Notes under the pieces: model-generated
Database searches by the model: none
The model's input: the letters and a program-made list of their open reading frames with translations, nothing else
Told to the model about the DNA's origin: nothing
Source of the DNA: Gammaproteobacteria bacterium RIFCSPHIGHO2_12_FULL_35_23
GTDB lineage: Bacteria > Pseudomonadota > Gammaproteobacteria > UBA12402
NCBI GenBank assembly: GCA_001801465.1
Contig: MGXT01000001.1
Location: 45,946-109,945 of the forward strand
Length of the DNA stretch: 64,000 nucleotides
Direction: 5' to 3'
Made by a program: the position numbers and the translations under genes
Shown here: positions 53,344 to 62,929 of the stretch, in pieces
Layout: every line of letters starts with the position of its first letter
Position numbering within the stretch: the stretch's first letter is position 1

Positions 53344-54504
53344 ATGTATAAACGCTTATTTAATTTACCTTTAGAAAGCAATCACAGTTTTTTTATTTTT
53401 GGACCTCGTGGCACAGGCAAAACAAGTTGGCTAAAAAATACCCTGCCGACAGATAGTTATATTTATATAGATTTATTAGATAATTATACTTTTCGAACTT
53501 TATTAGCACAGCCAGAAATGCTATCACAATTAATTACCCATAATTTTCAAGGTTGGATAATTATTGATGAAATTCAAAAAATCCCGGCTTTATTAGATGA
53601 AGTTCATCGATTAATTGAACATGAAAAAAGAAAGTTTATCTTAACGGGCTCTTCGGCTCGAAAGCTTAAACGGCAAGGAGTTAACCTCTTAGCTGGCAGA
53701 GCAGTGCGTTATACTATGCACCCTTTAACTTTACAGGAGCTTGACGCAGATTTTCAACTGGAAACTGCGCTTAAATTAGGTATGTTACCAGCAATTTATA
53801 CTTATACAGATCCAACGGGTTATTTGCTTACTTATATCGATATTTATTTACGAGAAGAAGTTATGCAAGAAGGCCTTACTCGAAATATTGCCGCATTTTC
53901 TCGTTTTCTTGAAGTAGCAAGCTTTTCCCAGGGCAATATCATTAATGCTACAGAAATTGCTCGTGAAATTGGGGTAGACCGGCAAGTGGTGCAAAATTAC
54001 TTTTCAATTTTAGAAGATTTGCTGTTATCTCATACTTTACCCGCTTTTACTAAACGAGCAAAAAGAAGATTAATCACCTCTGAAAAATTCTATTATTTTG
54101 ATGCTGGTATCTATCAAGCATTACGTCCCAAAGGTTTGTTTGATGTATCAAGTGAAATTGGTGGCGCTAGTTTAGAAACCTTATTTTTTCAATCTGTTTT
54201 AGCACTTATTGATTATAATAAATTAACTTATAAGCCTTATTATTGGCGAACTACCAATGGTGTTGAAGTTGATTTTATTCTTTATGGTGAAAAAGCTTTA
54301 TTAGCTTTTGAAATCAAACATTCACAAACGGTTCATTCAAGAATGTTAACTGGCTTAAAACATTTCAAGCAGGATTATCCGATGGCAAAATGTTTTATTT
54401 TATATTTAGGCTCACAAGCACTTTACTTAAATAATGAAATTACTGCCTTGCCCTTTGTAGAGGCATTAAAAAAATTACCCGCGTTATTACAACAAGCGGA
54501 TTAA
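53344..54504 (+). CDS. AAA_14/DUF4143 family ATPase
   Basis: A 386-residue member of the widespread ATPase family with an AAA_14 N-terminal domain and a DUF4143 C-terminal domain. FGPRGTGKTSWL is Walker A, WIIIDEIQKIPALLDEVH Walker B, and ILTGSSARKLKR sensor 1. The C-terminal GVEVDFILYG...AFEIK has the spacing of a PD-(D/E)xK nuclease-like core. ATG 53344 is preferred to 53302 because the promoter overlaps the latter. The biological role of this family is not established. The gene stands alone. Confidence 0.86.
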   Translation: MYKRLFNLPLESNHSFFIFGPRGTGKTSWLKNTLPTDSYIYIDLLDNYTFRTLLAQPEMLSQLITHNFQGWIIIDEIQKIPALLDEVHRLIEHEKRKFILTGSSARKLKRQGVNLLAGRAVRYTMHPLTLQELDADFQLETALKLGMLPAIYTYTDPTGYLLTYIDIYLREEVMQEGLTRNIAAFSRFLEVASFSQGNIINATEIAREIGVDRQVVQNYFSILEDLLLSHTLPAFTKRAKRRLITSEKFYYFDAGIYQALRPKGLFDVSSEIGGASLETLFFQSVLALIDYNKLTYKPYYWRTTNGVEVDFILYGEKALLAFEIKHSQTVHSRMLTGLKHFKQDYPMAKCFILYLGSQALYLNNEITALPFVEALKKLPALLQQAD

Positions 54505-55023
54505 TTATTTACCACAAATTAACTCACCATCTTCTCTTTTATAACAATTATTGCCGCATCTTATTTCACCTAAATCATTAGCAACACAATTATCATAGAG
54601 ATATTGACCACATTGTGCTTCAGCATGAGTTACTTGACAGTCATAGCCACAATCAATTTCCCCAGTAGGCCCAATCACACATTTCTGCTTAGGATCGGCA
54701 GCACATTTAGCAAAATCGCCTACCACTTGACAATCATAGCCACAAACTTCATGCCCTCCTACTGTTACGCATTGTTTGCGAACTGTTTGATAACGTGGCG
54801 GTGGACGGTCAGCTTCTCGATAATTAGCCGGCTGTTCAATAACTGTGCCTGTAGCACCTTGTATTTGCTCTGGTGAATTGCTTGCTTGATTTACTTGTGA
54901 GTTAGTGGTTGTTTGCGGTGTAGATTCCCAAAAATAAGGCCTTGTACAAGCGCTTAACGATAATAAAAAAGCCGTTAACAATAGTCCTTTGCTAACTTGC
55001 TTGGTAATGGTCAAACAATTCAT
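54505..55023 (-). CDS. Lipoprotein with three cysteine-rich repeats
   Basis: A 172-residue putative lipoprotein. A signal peptide ends in the lipobox LSAC with lipidated Cys26, followed by a Gln/Asn/Ser/Thr/Pro-rich linker (27-80). Then come three tandem units of about 30 residues, each with four cysteines in a C-x8/9-CGxxC-x8/9-C pattern: 85/94/98/107, 115/125/129/138 and 146/156/160/170. The first two units share GYDCQV. I do not recognise the family. The even spacing suggests disulfide-bonded or metal-binding modules in the periplasm or outer membrane. Its stop codon directly abuts the convergent ATPase gene. Confidence 0.75.
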   Translation of the reverse strand: MNCLTITKQVSKGLLLTAFLLSLSACTRPYFWESTPQTTTNSQVNQASNSPEQIQGATGTVIEQPANYREADRPPPRYQTVRKQCVTVGGHEVCGYDCQVVGDFAKCAADPKQKCVIGPTGEIDCGYDCQVTHAEAQCGQYLYDNCVANDLGEIRCGNNCYKREDGELICGK

Positions 55024-55210
55024 CGCTTTGGTCCTTTTAGAGCTATTATTAATTTATGTTAACGATGAAAACCCCAACAAGCAAGTAGCAAACTTGCTTA
55101 CTTTTTATAACCTATTTTATAGATATCTTAGTTTATTCATTTTTTTATGCGTGTTAGACTGCTGCTATTTATTTAGGTCAATATTTCTACTGAAAATCTA
55201 AAGAGTACTT

Positions 55211-57898
55211 ATGAAAAAAGAATTAATTGTGTTAATTGATGGTTCTTCTTATCTTTATCGTGCTTTTCATGCTCTACCTCCTTTAACTAATTCTAAGGGG
55301 CTGCCAACCGGTGCTATTTATGGGGTAATAAGCATGATCAACAAACTGATTCATGATTATTCTCCTCACTATATAGCAGTTGTATTTGATGCCAAAGGTA
55401 AAACATTTCGTCATGAGCTTTATACAGAATACAAAGCTCATCGCCCACCTATGCCAGAGGAGTTACAACAGCAAATTGCACCATTACATGACATTATTCG
55501 TGCTCTGCACTTACCTTTATTAATTATTAATGGGGTAGAAGCTGATGATGTGATTGGCACACTTGCCAAGCAAGCAGAAGAAATTGGTTTAAAAGTTGTC
55601 ATCTCCACCGGTGATAAAGATATGACTCAATTGGTAAATGATAATATTACTCTAATTAATACTATGACTAATGTCATTTGTGATCGCAATCAAGTTATTA
55701 AAAAATTTGGTGTTCCCCCCGAATTGATAACGGATTATTTAGCGCTGATTGGCGATACTTCTGATAATGTCCCAGGGGTTGCTAAAGTAGGCCCTAAAAC
55801 TGCCGAAAAATGGCTATCAACTTATAATTCTTTAGATAATATCATGCAGCATGCTAGCGATATCCCTGGAAAAATAGGTGAAAATTTACGCGCCAGCCTA
55901 ACCACCTTACCTATTGCTAAAACATTAGTAACCATTCGCTGTGATATTCCTTTAGATTATATCATTAGTGATTTAGTACCCGGTTCTTGTGATAAAGAGG
56001 CACTCAGTAAGCTTTATAGTGAGCTTGAATTTAAATCTTTATTAGCTACTTTACTGAAAACTACGCTCCAAACTGAAATGACCACTTCGACCAAAAAATA
56101 TCATACTATCTTGGATGAAACTCTTTTAGATAACTGGTTAGTGAAGCTTACTAAAGCAGAACTTATTTCTTTTGATATTGAAACTGATTCTTTGAATTAT
56201 ATGGAAGCTAACATCGTTGGTTTGTCTTTCGCAATTACTCCACAAGAGGCTATCTATATTCCTCTTGCTCATGACTATCCTGGAGCACCCAAACAATTGG
56301 ATAGACAATTAGTCTTAACAAAAGTTAAGGTTTTATTGGAAAATAAAGCCCTAGCTAAAGTAGGTCATAACTTAAAATATGACAAAGAAGTACTAGCTAA
56401 TTACCAAATTACTTTAGACGGTATTGCGTTTGATACCATGTTAGAGTCTTATGTAATTGATAGCACCGCTAATCGCCACGATCTTTATACGCTAGCTTTA
56501 AAATATCTTAATCAAAAAACAATCGCTTATGAAGAGGTCGCTGGCAAAGGCGTTAACCAAATTACTTTTAATCAAGTTACTTTAGAAAAAGCAACTGCCT
56601 ATGCTGCTGAAGATGCAGCCGTCACTTTAGAACTACATCAAATGCTTTGGCCTAAAATTGCAGTAGATGAAAAATTAAAGCATGTTTTCAATTCCATAGA
56701 ACTGCCTTTACTTACAGTACTCTGTGCTATGGAAAGAAATGGTGTTTTAGTTGATTGTGATATGTTAAAGAAACAAAGTAAAGAGCTTGCTATTCGTGCA
56801 GAAGAACTAGAAAAAAAAGCTTTTGAGCTCTGTGGTTGTGAATTTAATTTAAATTCTCCTAAACAATTACAAAAGATATTTTATGAAAAATTAAAGTTAC
56901 CTATCATTAAAAAAACTCCTACCGGTCAGCCCTCTACTGCAGAACCTATTTTACAGGAGCTCGCTGTAAACTATGAATTACCAGCTGTTGTTTTAGAATA
57001 TCGCAGCTTAACAAAATTAAAGTCTACTTATACTGATCGTTTACCAGAACAGATTAATAACAAGACTCATCGTATTCATACCTCTTATCATCAAGCTGTC
57101 GCTGGTACTGGTCGACTTTCTTCCTCCGATCCCAACTTACAAAACATTCCTATTCGTACTGAAGCTGGCCGAAAAATTCGTCAAGCTTTTATTGCTTCAC
57201 CTGGATTTCAAATTGTAGCTGCTGATTATTCGCAAATTGAATTAAGAATCATGGCACACCTTTCAGGGGATCGAGGTTTAATTGATGCCTTTGTCAATGA
57301 GCTAGATGTTCATAAAGCAACAGCCGCACAAGTTTTTGGGATAAGTTTACAAGAAGTTTCTGCAGAGCAACGTCGCAAAGCTAAGGCCATTAATTTTGGT
57401 TTAATTTATGGAATGTCTGCTTTTGGTCTAGCTAAACAGTTAGGAGTAGAAAGAGCTGCTGCGCAAGCTTATATTGATTCTTATTTTGCCCAATATCCCA
57501 ACGTTCATGATTACATGGAAAGAACTAGAAAAATTGCTCATCAAAAAGGCTATGTAGAAACTTTATTTGGTCGGCGACTTTACTTATCTGAAATTAATGC
57601 AAAAAACTTACAACTGCAAAAAGCTGCTGAACGAGCCGCTATTAATGCGCCCATGCAAGGCACTGCTGCTGATATTATTAAATTAGCAATGATTAGAGTT
57701 TATCATTGGTTACAAAGTTCTGCTATTGAAGCCAAATTGATAATGCAGGTTCATGATGAATTAGTCTTTGAAGTCGCTAAAGCGGATATTGAAGAAGCAA
57801 GAATCAATATCGAACAATTAATGAGCCAGGCAGCAAAGCTAGCAATTCCTCTAGTGGTTGATATTGGCGTTGGCAATAATTGGGATGAAGCCCATTAG
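55211..57898 (+). CDS. polA: DNA polymerase I
   Basis: An 895-residue three-domain polymerase. The N-terminal 5' nuclease (about 1-290) has LIDGSSYLYRAFHALPPL, GDKDMTQLV and LIGDTSDNVPGV. The 3'-5' exonuclease (about 300-490) keeps the DxE motif in SFDIETDSL and a YAAEDAAVT segment, so proofreading is probably active. The polymerase domain holds AADYSQIELR (motif A), RRKAKAINFGLIYGM (motif B) and MQVHDELVFE (motif C). It fills gaps in Okazaki fragments and repair. Length is close to E. coli PolA. Confidence 0.97.
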   Translation: MKKELIVLIDGSSYLYRAFHALPPLTNSKGLPTGAIYGVISMINKLIHDYSPHYIAVVFDAKGKTFRHELYTEYKAHRPPMPEELQQQIAPLHDIIRALHLPLLIINGVEADDVIGTLAKQAEEIGLKVVISTGDKDMTQLVNDNITLINTMTNVICDRNQVIKKFGVPPELITDYLALIGDTSDNVPGVAKVGPKTAEKWLSTYNSLDNIMQHASDIPGKIGENLRASLTTLPIAKTLVTIRCDIPLDYIISDLVPGSCDKEALSKLYSELEFKSLLATLLKTTLQTEMTTSTKKYHTILDETLLDNWLVKLTKAELISFDIETDSLNYMEANIVGLSFAITPQEAIYIPLAHDYPGAPKQLDRQLVLTKVKVLLENKALAKVGHNLKYDKEVLANYQITLDGIAFDTMLESYVIDSTANRHDLYTLALKYLNQKTIAYEEVAGKGVNQITFNQVTLEKATAYAAEDAAVTLELHQMLWPKIAVDEKLKHVFNSIELPLLTVLCAMERNGVLVDCDMLKKQSKELAIRAEELEKKAFELCGCEFNLNSPKQLQKIFYEKLKLPIIKKTPTGQPSTAEPILQELAVNYELPAVVLEYRSLTKLKSTYTDRLPEQINNKTHRIHTSYHQAVAGTGRLSSSDPNLQNIPIRTEAGRKIRQAFIASPGFQIVAADYSQIELRIMAHLSGDRGLIDAFVNELDVHKATAAQVFGISLQEVSAEQRRKAKAINFGLIYGMSAFGLAKQLGVERAAAQAYIDSYFAQYPNVHDYMERTRKIAHQKGYVETLFGRRLYLSEINAKNLQLQKAAERAAINAPMQGTAADIIKLAMIRVYHWLQSSAIEAKLIMQVHDELVFEVAKADIEEARINIEQLMSQAAKLAIPLVVDIGVGNNWDEAH

Positions 57899-57932
57899 TT
57901 TTATTTTTAATTTACTAAAAACTATGTTTAGT

Positions 57933-58496
57933 TCAATCTTTAGCTGCTCGGTTAATTAATTGATTAGAAGCATGCTTATTAGGATTCTTAATTTTTTCAG
58001 CTCCTTCCACACCAACTACTGGCAGTTTCTTTGCATCAATTAATCCAAGCTGTACTAAAACAGAAGCCTGATCCCAATAGATATGTTCGTGGGATACTTT
58101 GCCTGATTGAAAACCAACGATGGCAACTAAAGCTATCGCCACTTTTTTTCCAGTTGGCGCAATCCCTGGTAACATCCAATCCATCACAATGTCGTGGGTA
58201 AATTTAAAAATTAATTCATCTACAATTTGTGTTTCACCAATGGTTCTAGAGATAAGTATCGTTTCTGTATCTTTAGGCATTTTAGGAATAAATGATTGTG
58301 CATAAAATTTTTCAATTTCCTTCAACCCCACTCCACCTGTCATAGTAGGAACATGATTGACATGAGCCTTTTTCGTCATGGTCGCTACAGTTCCTGCTGT
58401 ATCTTTCGTCTCAAACTCACAACGGGTATGTTCTTCCCAAAGATCATTTAGTTTTTGTTGAGCGGAAGTTAGTGATGCACTGATTTGTTTTGACAT
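57933..58496 (-). CDS. NTF2/SnoaL-like protein
   Basis: A 187-residue protein with features of the NTF2/SnoaL-like alpha+beta fold: HTRCEFETKDTAGTVATM with HVNHVPTMTGG in the first half, and HEHIYWDQASVLVQLGL in the second. Many such proteins are annotated only as nuclear transport factor 2 family. No signal peptide is seen. A catalytic role (hydrolase, isomerase) cannot be assigned. It is divergent from the dsbG-like gene, with 165 bases between them, and convergent with polA. Confidence 0.75.
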   Translation of the reverse strand: MSKQISASLTSAQQKLNDLWEEHTRCEFETKDTAGTVATMTKKAHVNHVPTMTGGVGLKEIEKFYAQSFIPKMPKDTETILISRTIGETQIVDELIFKFTHDIVMDWMLPGIAPTGKKVAIALVAIVGFQSGKVSHEHIYWDQASVLVQLGLIDAKKLPVVGVEGAEKIKNPNKHASNQLINRAAKD

Positions 58497-58602
58497 TTGA
58501 ACATCCTTTTAAAGTCGCTAAAAATATTTTTATGATAAGCAAATAGTCTGGTAAGTAAAGAAGCTTTTAGTTAAGCTTAACTAAAATCTAACTAAGATAA
58601 TA

Positions 58603-58632
58603 TTGACTTTGCTTTTAGCTTATTGGTTTAAT
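58603..58632 (+). promoter_or_regulatory. Promoter of the DsbG-like gene
   Basis: TTGACT (58603-58608), an 18-base spacer and TTTAAT (58627-58632), about 30 bases before the start codon. An AGGAG ribosome-binding site follows at about 58650. Confidence 0.5.
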
Positions 58633-58661
58633 AAGGGCTCATTAATTAGGAGAACACCGTT

Positions 58662-59477
58662 ATGAAATTTGCCACCTTCTTAAAAGTATCTAGCGCTATG
58701 GCCTTGTTAACACCGGGCTTATTATTTGCCTCCTTATTAGGTAGTAATGATAAAGCTAAAGACTTAGTAACTAATCTTGCTCAAGGCAAAATTAAAATTG
58801 TTAAACAATTTGATTCTGTCAGTAATCTTGAAGGCTTTGTGATTACCCCGACCTCAGGTCCAGCTCAACAAACTATCGTTTATGCTGATAAAGACGGTAA
58901 CTATATGATTGCTGGCGCAATTATTACCCCGGATGGTCAAAATTTAGCCCAATTGGATTATGATAAATATGTTAATTCAGCCCTTTCCCCACAAATATTT
59001 GCTTCTGCACAAAAAACCAATTGGATTCAGGATGGGAATGCGAACGCCCCGCATAAAGCTTATATTTTAGTAGAACCAAACTGTATGGCCTGCCACATGC
59101 TTTATAATACCTTAAAACCATTAATTAGCTCTGGCCAACTAGCGGTCCGCTGGATTTTTGTTGCTTTTATGAAACCACAAAGCGAAGCAATGGTTGCCGC
59201 TATCATGCAGACAAACAATCCTTCTCTAGCTTTTGCTACTGACGAGAAAAACTTTAATGTAAATACTGAAACAGGCGGCATTCCACCCGCTACTTCAGTT
59301 TCAGCAGCAACCAAAAAGAAAATAGATCAAAACATGACGTTTATGACTCAATATCAATTTATTGGTACACCTGTTGTAGCTTATAAATCTACTGCCGGAG
59401 ATTACCAAGTCATTCGCGGCTTCCTACCAGGACAAGCTTTATTAGATACCGTTTCTCAAATGTCTAATAGTTTTTAA
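58662..59477 (+). CDS. DsbG/DsbC-like periplasmic thiol:disulfide oxidoreductase
   Basis: A 271-residue exported protein. A signal peptide ends near residue 23 (LLFASLL), an N-terminal dimerisation-like region follows (about 30-100), then a thioredoxin fold. The active site is C141-M-A-C144 in EPNCMACHMLYN, and the cis-proline loop is IGTPVVAY. Family members usually have CPYC or CGYC, so CMAC is unusual. DsbG/DsbC keep cysteines reduced or shuffle disulfides in the periplasm. The length suits a DsbG-type protein. A Cys-rich lipoprotein encoded nearby (54505) would be one possible client. Confidence 0.83.
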   Translation: MKFATFLKVSSAMALLTPGLLFASLLGSNDKAKDLVTNLAQGKIKIVKQFDSVSNLEGFVITPTSGPAQQTIVYADKDGNYMIAGAIITPDGQNLAQLDYDKYVNSALSPQIFASAQKTNWIQDGNANAPHKAYILVEPNCMACHMLYNTLKPLISSGQLAVRWIFVAFMKPQSEAMVAAIMQTNNPSLAFATDEKNFNVNTETGGIPPATSVSAATKKKIDQNMTFMTQYQFIGTPVVAYKSTAGDYQVIRGFLPGQALLDTVSQMSNSF

Positions 59478-59486
59478 TGTGTCTTA

Positions 59487-59514
59487 GCCTCCTCTTCTCA
59501 TAAAAAGAGGGGGC
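59487..59514. terminator. Hairpin terminator between convergent dsbG-like and glmS genes
   Basis: A 10-bp stem (59487-59496 with 59505-59514, one G-T pair) and an 8-base loop, in the 47-base gap between two convergent genes. The T-run after it is interrupted, so termination strength is uncertain, but the position fits both genes. Confidence 0.6.
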
Positions 59515-59524
59515 ACACTTTGCT

Positions 59525-61357
59525 TTATTCGACTGTTACAGATTTTGCTAGATTTCTAGGTTGATCCACATCAGTTCCTTTTAACACTGCCACGTAATAA
59601 GAAAGTAGCTGCAAAGGCAAGGTAAACACAATTGGAGCAATTAATGATTCTATAGTTGGTAAACGGATAATTGACCAGCTCTCATCTGTTTCTAACTCTA
59701 TCTTTTCATCAATTAAAGCAATGATAATACCGCCCCTAGCCCTGACCTCCTGAAGATTCGACTTTACTTTATCTAATAATGAATTATTAGGAACCAAAAC
59801 AACTATCGGCATACTATTATCAACCAATGCTAAAGGACCATGTTTTAATTCACCTGCTGGATAAGCTTCAGCATGAATATAAGAAATTTCTTTCAGTTTT
59901 AAAGCCCCCTCCAAAGCAATGGGATATTCATCGCCCCTTCCTAAAAATAATGCGTGGTTTTTATCAATAAAGAGTTTTGCAATTTCATCAATTTTTTTAT
60001 CCAGTTGTAAAACTTCTTCAAGCAGACGCGGAATTGATTTAAGTTGTTTTACAATTTTTGTTTCTTGTTCTACTGATAACTGATGATAACGACCTAATAC
60101 CAACGTTAGCATTAATAAAGAAACTAGCTGTGTTGTAAAGGCTTTCGTAGAAGCAACGCCGATCTCTCTGCCAGCACGTGTCATAAACACTAAATCTGAT
60201 TCGCGAACCAAAGAACTTTCCGGTACATTGCAGATTGTTAAAGCAGCAAGATAATTTTTATTTTTTTTTGCTTGCCGTAAGGCTGCTAATGTATCAGCTG
60301 TTTCCCCTGATTGTGAAATAGTAATTAACAAAGTATTTTCAGGAATAACTGCTTTGCGATAACGAATTTCACTAGCAACCTCAATATTGCAAGAAATTCC
60401 TGCTAACTCTTCTAGCCAATAACGCGCTACCATTCCCGCATGATAACTCGTTCCACAAGCAATAATCTGCACATGCTCGACTTTAGGGAAAATTTCTTTT
60501 GCTTTTAGTCCAAAGGCTTCTTCTAATACCTTTTCTTTGCCTAACCTGCCTTCTAATGTATCATTCACTGCTTGCGGCTGCTCAAAAATTTCTTTTAACA
60601 TAAAATGTCGATAACTGCCTTTGTCTGCTGCGTCACTTGTTAATTTTGAATGGTGAAGCTTTCTTTCTACTTTAGTAAGCTTGCTATCATATATAGTCAC
60701 TGATTCCATATGAATATCAGCCAAATCACCTTCCTCTAAATAGACAAACTGTTGAGTAACGGGTAATAATGCTAAACTATCCGAAGCAAGAAAATGCTCG
60801 CCTATTCCTATGCCAATAACTAAAGGACTTCCTGCACGCACAGCAATTAAACGATTTGGTTCTTTAGCATGTAAAATGGCTAAAGCATAAGCCCCCTCAA
60901 GCTCTTTAATCGCTTGATAGACAGCCTGTAGTAAATCTTTATTTTCTTGTAAATAAAAATCAATTAAATGAACAATAACTTCCGTATCTGTTTCAGAAAC
61001 AAATTGATAGCCTGATTTAAGTAAGCGCTGCTTTAATTTATCGTGGTTTTCGATAATGCCATTATGCACTAATGCTATACCACTTGACATATGAGGATGG
61101 GCATTATGTTCCGCAGGTTTACCATGTGTTGCCCAACGAGTATGCGCAATACCTGTTTTACCTAGTAAAGGATGTGCTTTTAGGCTTTCTTCAAGCACTG
61201 CAACCTTCCCTAAAGTTCGAAGTCGCTCTAATTCACCCTGGGGGTTAATAACAGCAATTCCTGCTGAATCATAACCTCTATATTCTAATCTTTTTAAACC
61301 GGTTAAGAGTATTTTTGAAACATCACGCTGTGCTACGGCACCGACTATTCCACACAT
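59525..61357 (-). CDS. glmS: Glucosamine-fructose-6-phosphate aminotransferase
   Basis: A 610-residue enzyme, the E. coli length, making glucosamine 6-phosphate from fructose 6-phosphate and glutamine. [11 protein letters not shown] places the nucleophilic cysteine at the N-terminus; [10 protein letters not shown] and HNGIIENH belong to the glutaminase domain. Two SIS domains follow ([38 protein letters not shown]), and the tail [15 protein letters not shown] is canonical. It is 10 bases behind glmU. No glmS riboswitch is visible and none is expected in gammaproteobacteria. Confidence 0.97.
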   Translation of the reverse strand: MCGIVGAVAQRDVSKILLTGLKRLEYRGYDSAGIAVINPQGELERLRTLGKVAVLEESLKAHPLLGKTGIAHTRWATHGKPAEHNAHPHMSSGIALVHNGIIENHDKLKQRLLKSGYQFVSETDTEVIVHLIDFYLQENKDLLQAVYQAIKELEGAYALAILHAKEPNRLIAVRAGSPLVIGIGIGEHFLASDSLALLPVTQQFVYLEEGDLADIHMESVTIYDSKLTKVERKLHHSKLTSDAADKGSYRHFMLKEIFEQPQAVNDTLEGRLGKEKVLEEAFGLKAKEIFPKVEHVQIIACGTSYHAGMVARYWLEELAGISCNIEVASEIRYRKAVIPENTLLITISQSGETADTLAALRQAKKNKNYLAALTICNVPESSLVRESDLVFMTRAGREIGVASTKAFTTQLVSLLMLTLVLGRYHQLSVEQETKIVKQLKSIPRLLEEVLQLDKKIDEIAKLFIDKNHALFLGRGDEYPIALEGALKLKEISYIHAEAYPAGELKHGPLALVDNSMPIVVLVPNNSLLDKVKSNLQEVRARGGIIIALIDEKIELETDESWSIIRLPTIESLIAPIVFTLPLQLLSYYVAVLKGTDVDQPRNLAKSVTVE

Positions 61358-61367
61358 AAATTAGACC

Positions 61368-62738
61368 TTAGTTTTTTGCCTTTTCAATTTTTTGTGGCCG
61401 TTTCCAACCACTAATATTAACTTGTTTTGCCCTACCAATCGCTAATTCTCCCTCAGGCACATTCTTATTGATTGCTGAGCCTGCGCCTGTTGTTGCATTC
61501 TTGCCGATCACAACTGGCGCTATCAGTGAATTATTGGTACCAATGAAAGCACCCTCTTCAATAATAGTATGGTACTTATTTACCCCATCATAATTGCAAG
61601 TAACTGTGCCAGCACCCACATTAACCTTAGCACCAATCGTCGCATCCCCTATATAAGTTAAGTGGTTTACTTTGCTTCCTTCACCAATACTACTCTTTTT
61701 TACTTCTACAAAATTACCTACTTTGGCCTTGGCATGTAAAATAGTCTCTGGCCGCAATCTTGCAAACGGCCCTATAACACAATCTGTTGCAACACTAGCA
61801 CCTTCTATATGACTATTCGCCTCGACTCTTACATTATCTGCTAAGCTAGAGTTTTTAACATAGACATTTGGCCCCAAATAGCAATTAGCGCCTATTTTAA
61901 CAGATCCTTCTATGACTACATTAACATCGATGATGACATCTTTCCCAACTGTCAACTCCCCTCTTAAATCAAATCGCTTAGGATCTATTAATGTAACACC
62001 AGACTCTAATAACAGGTTTGCCGAATGCATCTGATAAGTTCTTTCTAATTTTGCTAGCTCAATCTTATTATTCACTCCTTGTATTTCGTGATTAACAGTT
62101 GGATTTAAAGTAATGATTGGCAGCTTTTCTGCAATCGCCATAGCAAATACATCTGTTAAATAATATTCACCTTGGACATTTTTATTTTTTAAGTTAGGTA
62201 ACCATGTTTTTAAGTTTTTAACAGGCAGTAAACAAATACCCGTATTTATTTCTGTAATCGCCTGCTGTGCAGCTGAAGCATCTTTTTCCTCAACAATAGC
62301 CACTGGATTATTAGCTGCATCTCTAATTATTCTCCCCAAACCGCTTGGCTTTTTAACCTTTGCGGTTAACCAACCAATTCCTTTTTCTGGTGTTTGTGCT
62401 ATTAAATTTTTTAAAGTGGTAACACTAATTAATGGTACATCTCCATATAATACTAACACTTTATCATGAGTCACTGTGGGTAATGCTTGCAAAACTGCAT
62501 GTCCTGTGCCGAGTTGTTGTTTTTGTTCAACCCAATTGACATCATAGGCTGCTAAAGCTTGTTTAACTTGTTCGCCCCCATGACCGTAAACGACTGTAAT
62601 AGCTTTGGAGATTTGCATTACTGTTTCGATAACATGGGCTAGTAATGGTTTTCCAGCTAACCTCTGTAAAACTTTAGGCAATTGCGAGCGCATTCGCGTT
62701 CCTTCTCCTGCAGCCAGAATTACAATACTGATGTTCAT
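61368..62738 (-). CDS. glmU: Bifunctional GlmU (GlcNAc-1-P uridylyltransferase / GlcN-1-P acetyltransferase)
   Basis: A 456-residue enzyme of usual length. The N-terminal uridylyltransferase has LAAGEGTRMRSQLPKVL and LYGDVPLI. The C-terminal left-handed beta-helix acetyltransferase (from about 250) has the hexapeptide repeats, GPFARLRPET, NHLTYIGDA and CNYDGVNKYHT. It makes UDP-GlcNAc, the precursor of peptidoglycan, LPS and, through WecA-like and LegB-type enzymes, the surface glycan in this window. It is first in the glmU-glmS operon. Confidence 0.97.
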   Translation of the reverse strand: MNISIVILAAGEGTRMRSQLPKVLQRLAGKPLLAHVIETVMQISKAITVVYGHGGEQVKQALAAYDVNWVEQKQQLGTGHAVLQALPTVTHDKVLVLYGDVPLISVTTLKNLIAQTPEKGIGWLTAKVKKPSGLGRIIRDAANNPVAIVEEKDASAAQQAITEINTGICLLPVKNLKTWLPNLKNKNVQGEYYLTDVFAMAIAEKLPIITLNPTVNHEIQGVNNKIELAKLERTYQMHSANLLLESGVTLIDPKRFDLRGELTVGKDVIIDVNVVIEGSVKIGANCYLGPNVYVKNSSLADNVRVEANSHIEGASVATDCVIGPFARLRPETILHAKAKVGNFVEVKKSSIGEGSKVNHLTYIGDATIGAKVNVGAGTVTCNYDGVNKYHTIIEEGAFIGTNNSLIAPVVIGKNATTGAGSAINKNVPEGELAIGRAKQVNISGWKRPQKIEKAKN

Positions 62739-62875
62739 GACCTATCCTTTATTTACTATCACTCTTCTCATTTATAATAATTTAAAACAATATCTACTTG
62801 AAAGGACAGCATTTTAACAGAAATCTAGACTATCGTCCCTAGTAAATTTTGCTTTAAAAGTGCTCATTATAAAAT

Positions 62876-62904
62876 TTGTACGGGTCTTTTTTTACCGCTA
62901 CAAT
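62876..62904 (+). promoter_or_regulatory. Promoter of the isocitrate-lyase-superfamily gene
   Basis: TTGTAC (62876-62881), an exact 17-base spacer and TACAAT (62899-62904), 25 bases before the start codon. AAAGGA about nine bases before the ATG is the ribosome-binding site. Confidence 0.6.
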
Positions 62905-62929
62905 CTAAAAATCAATAAAGGATAACTTC

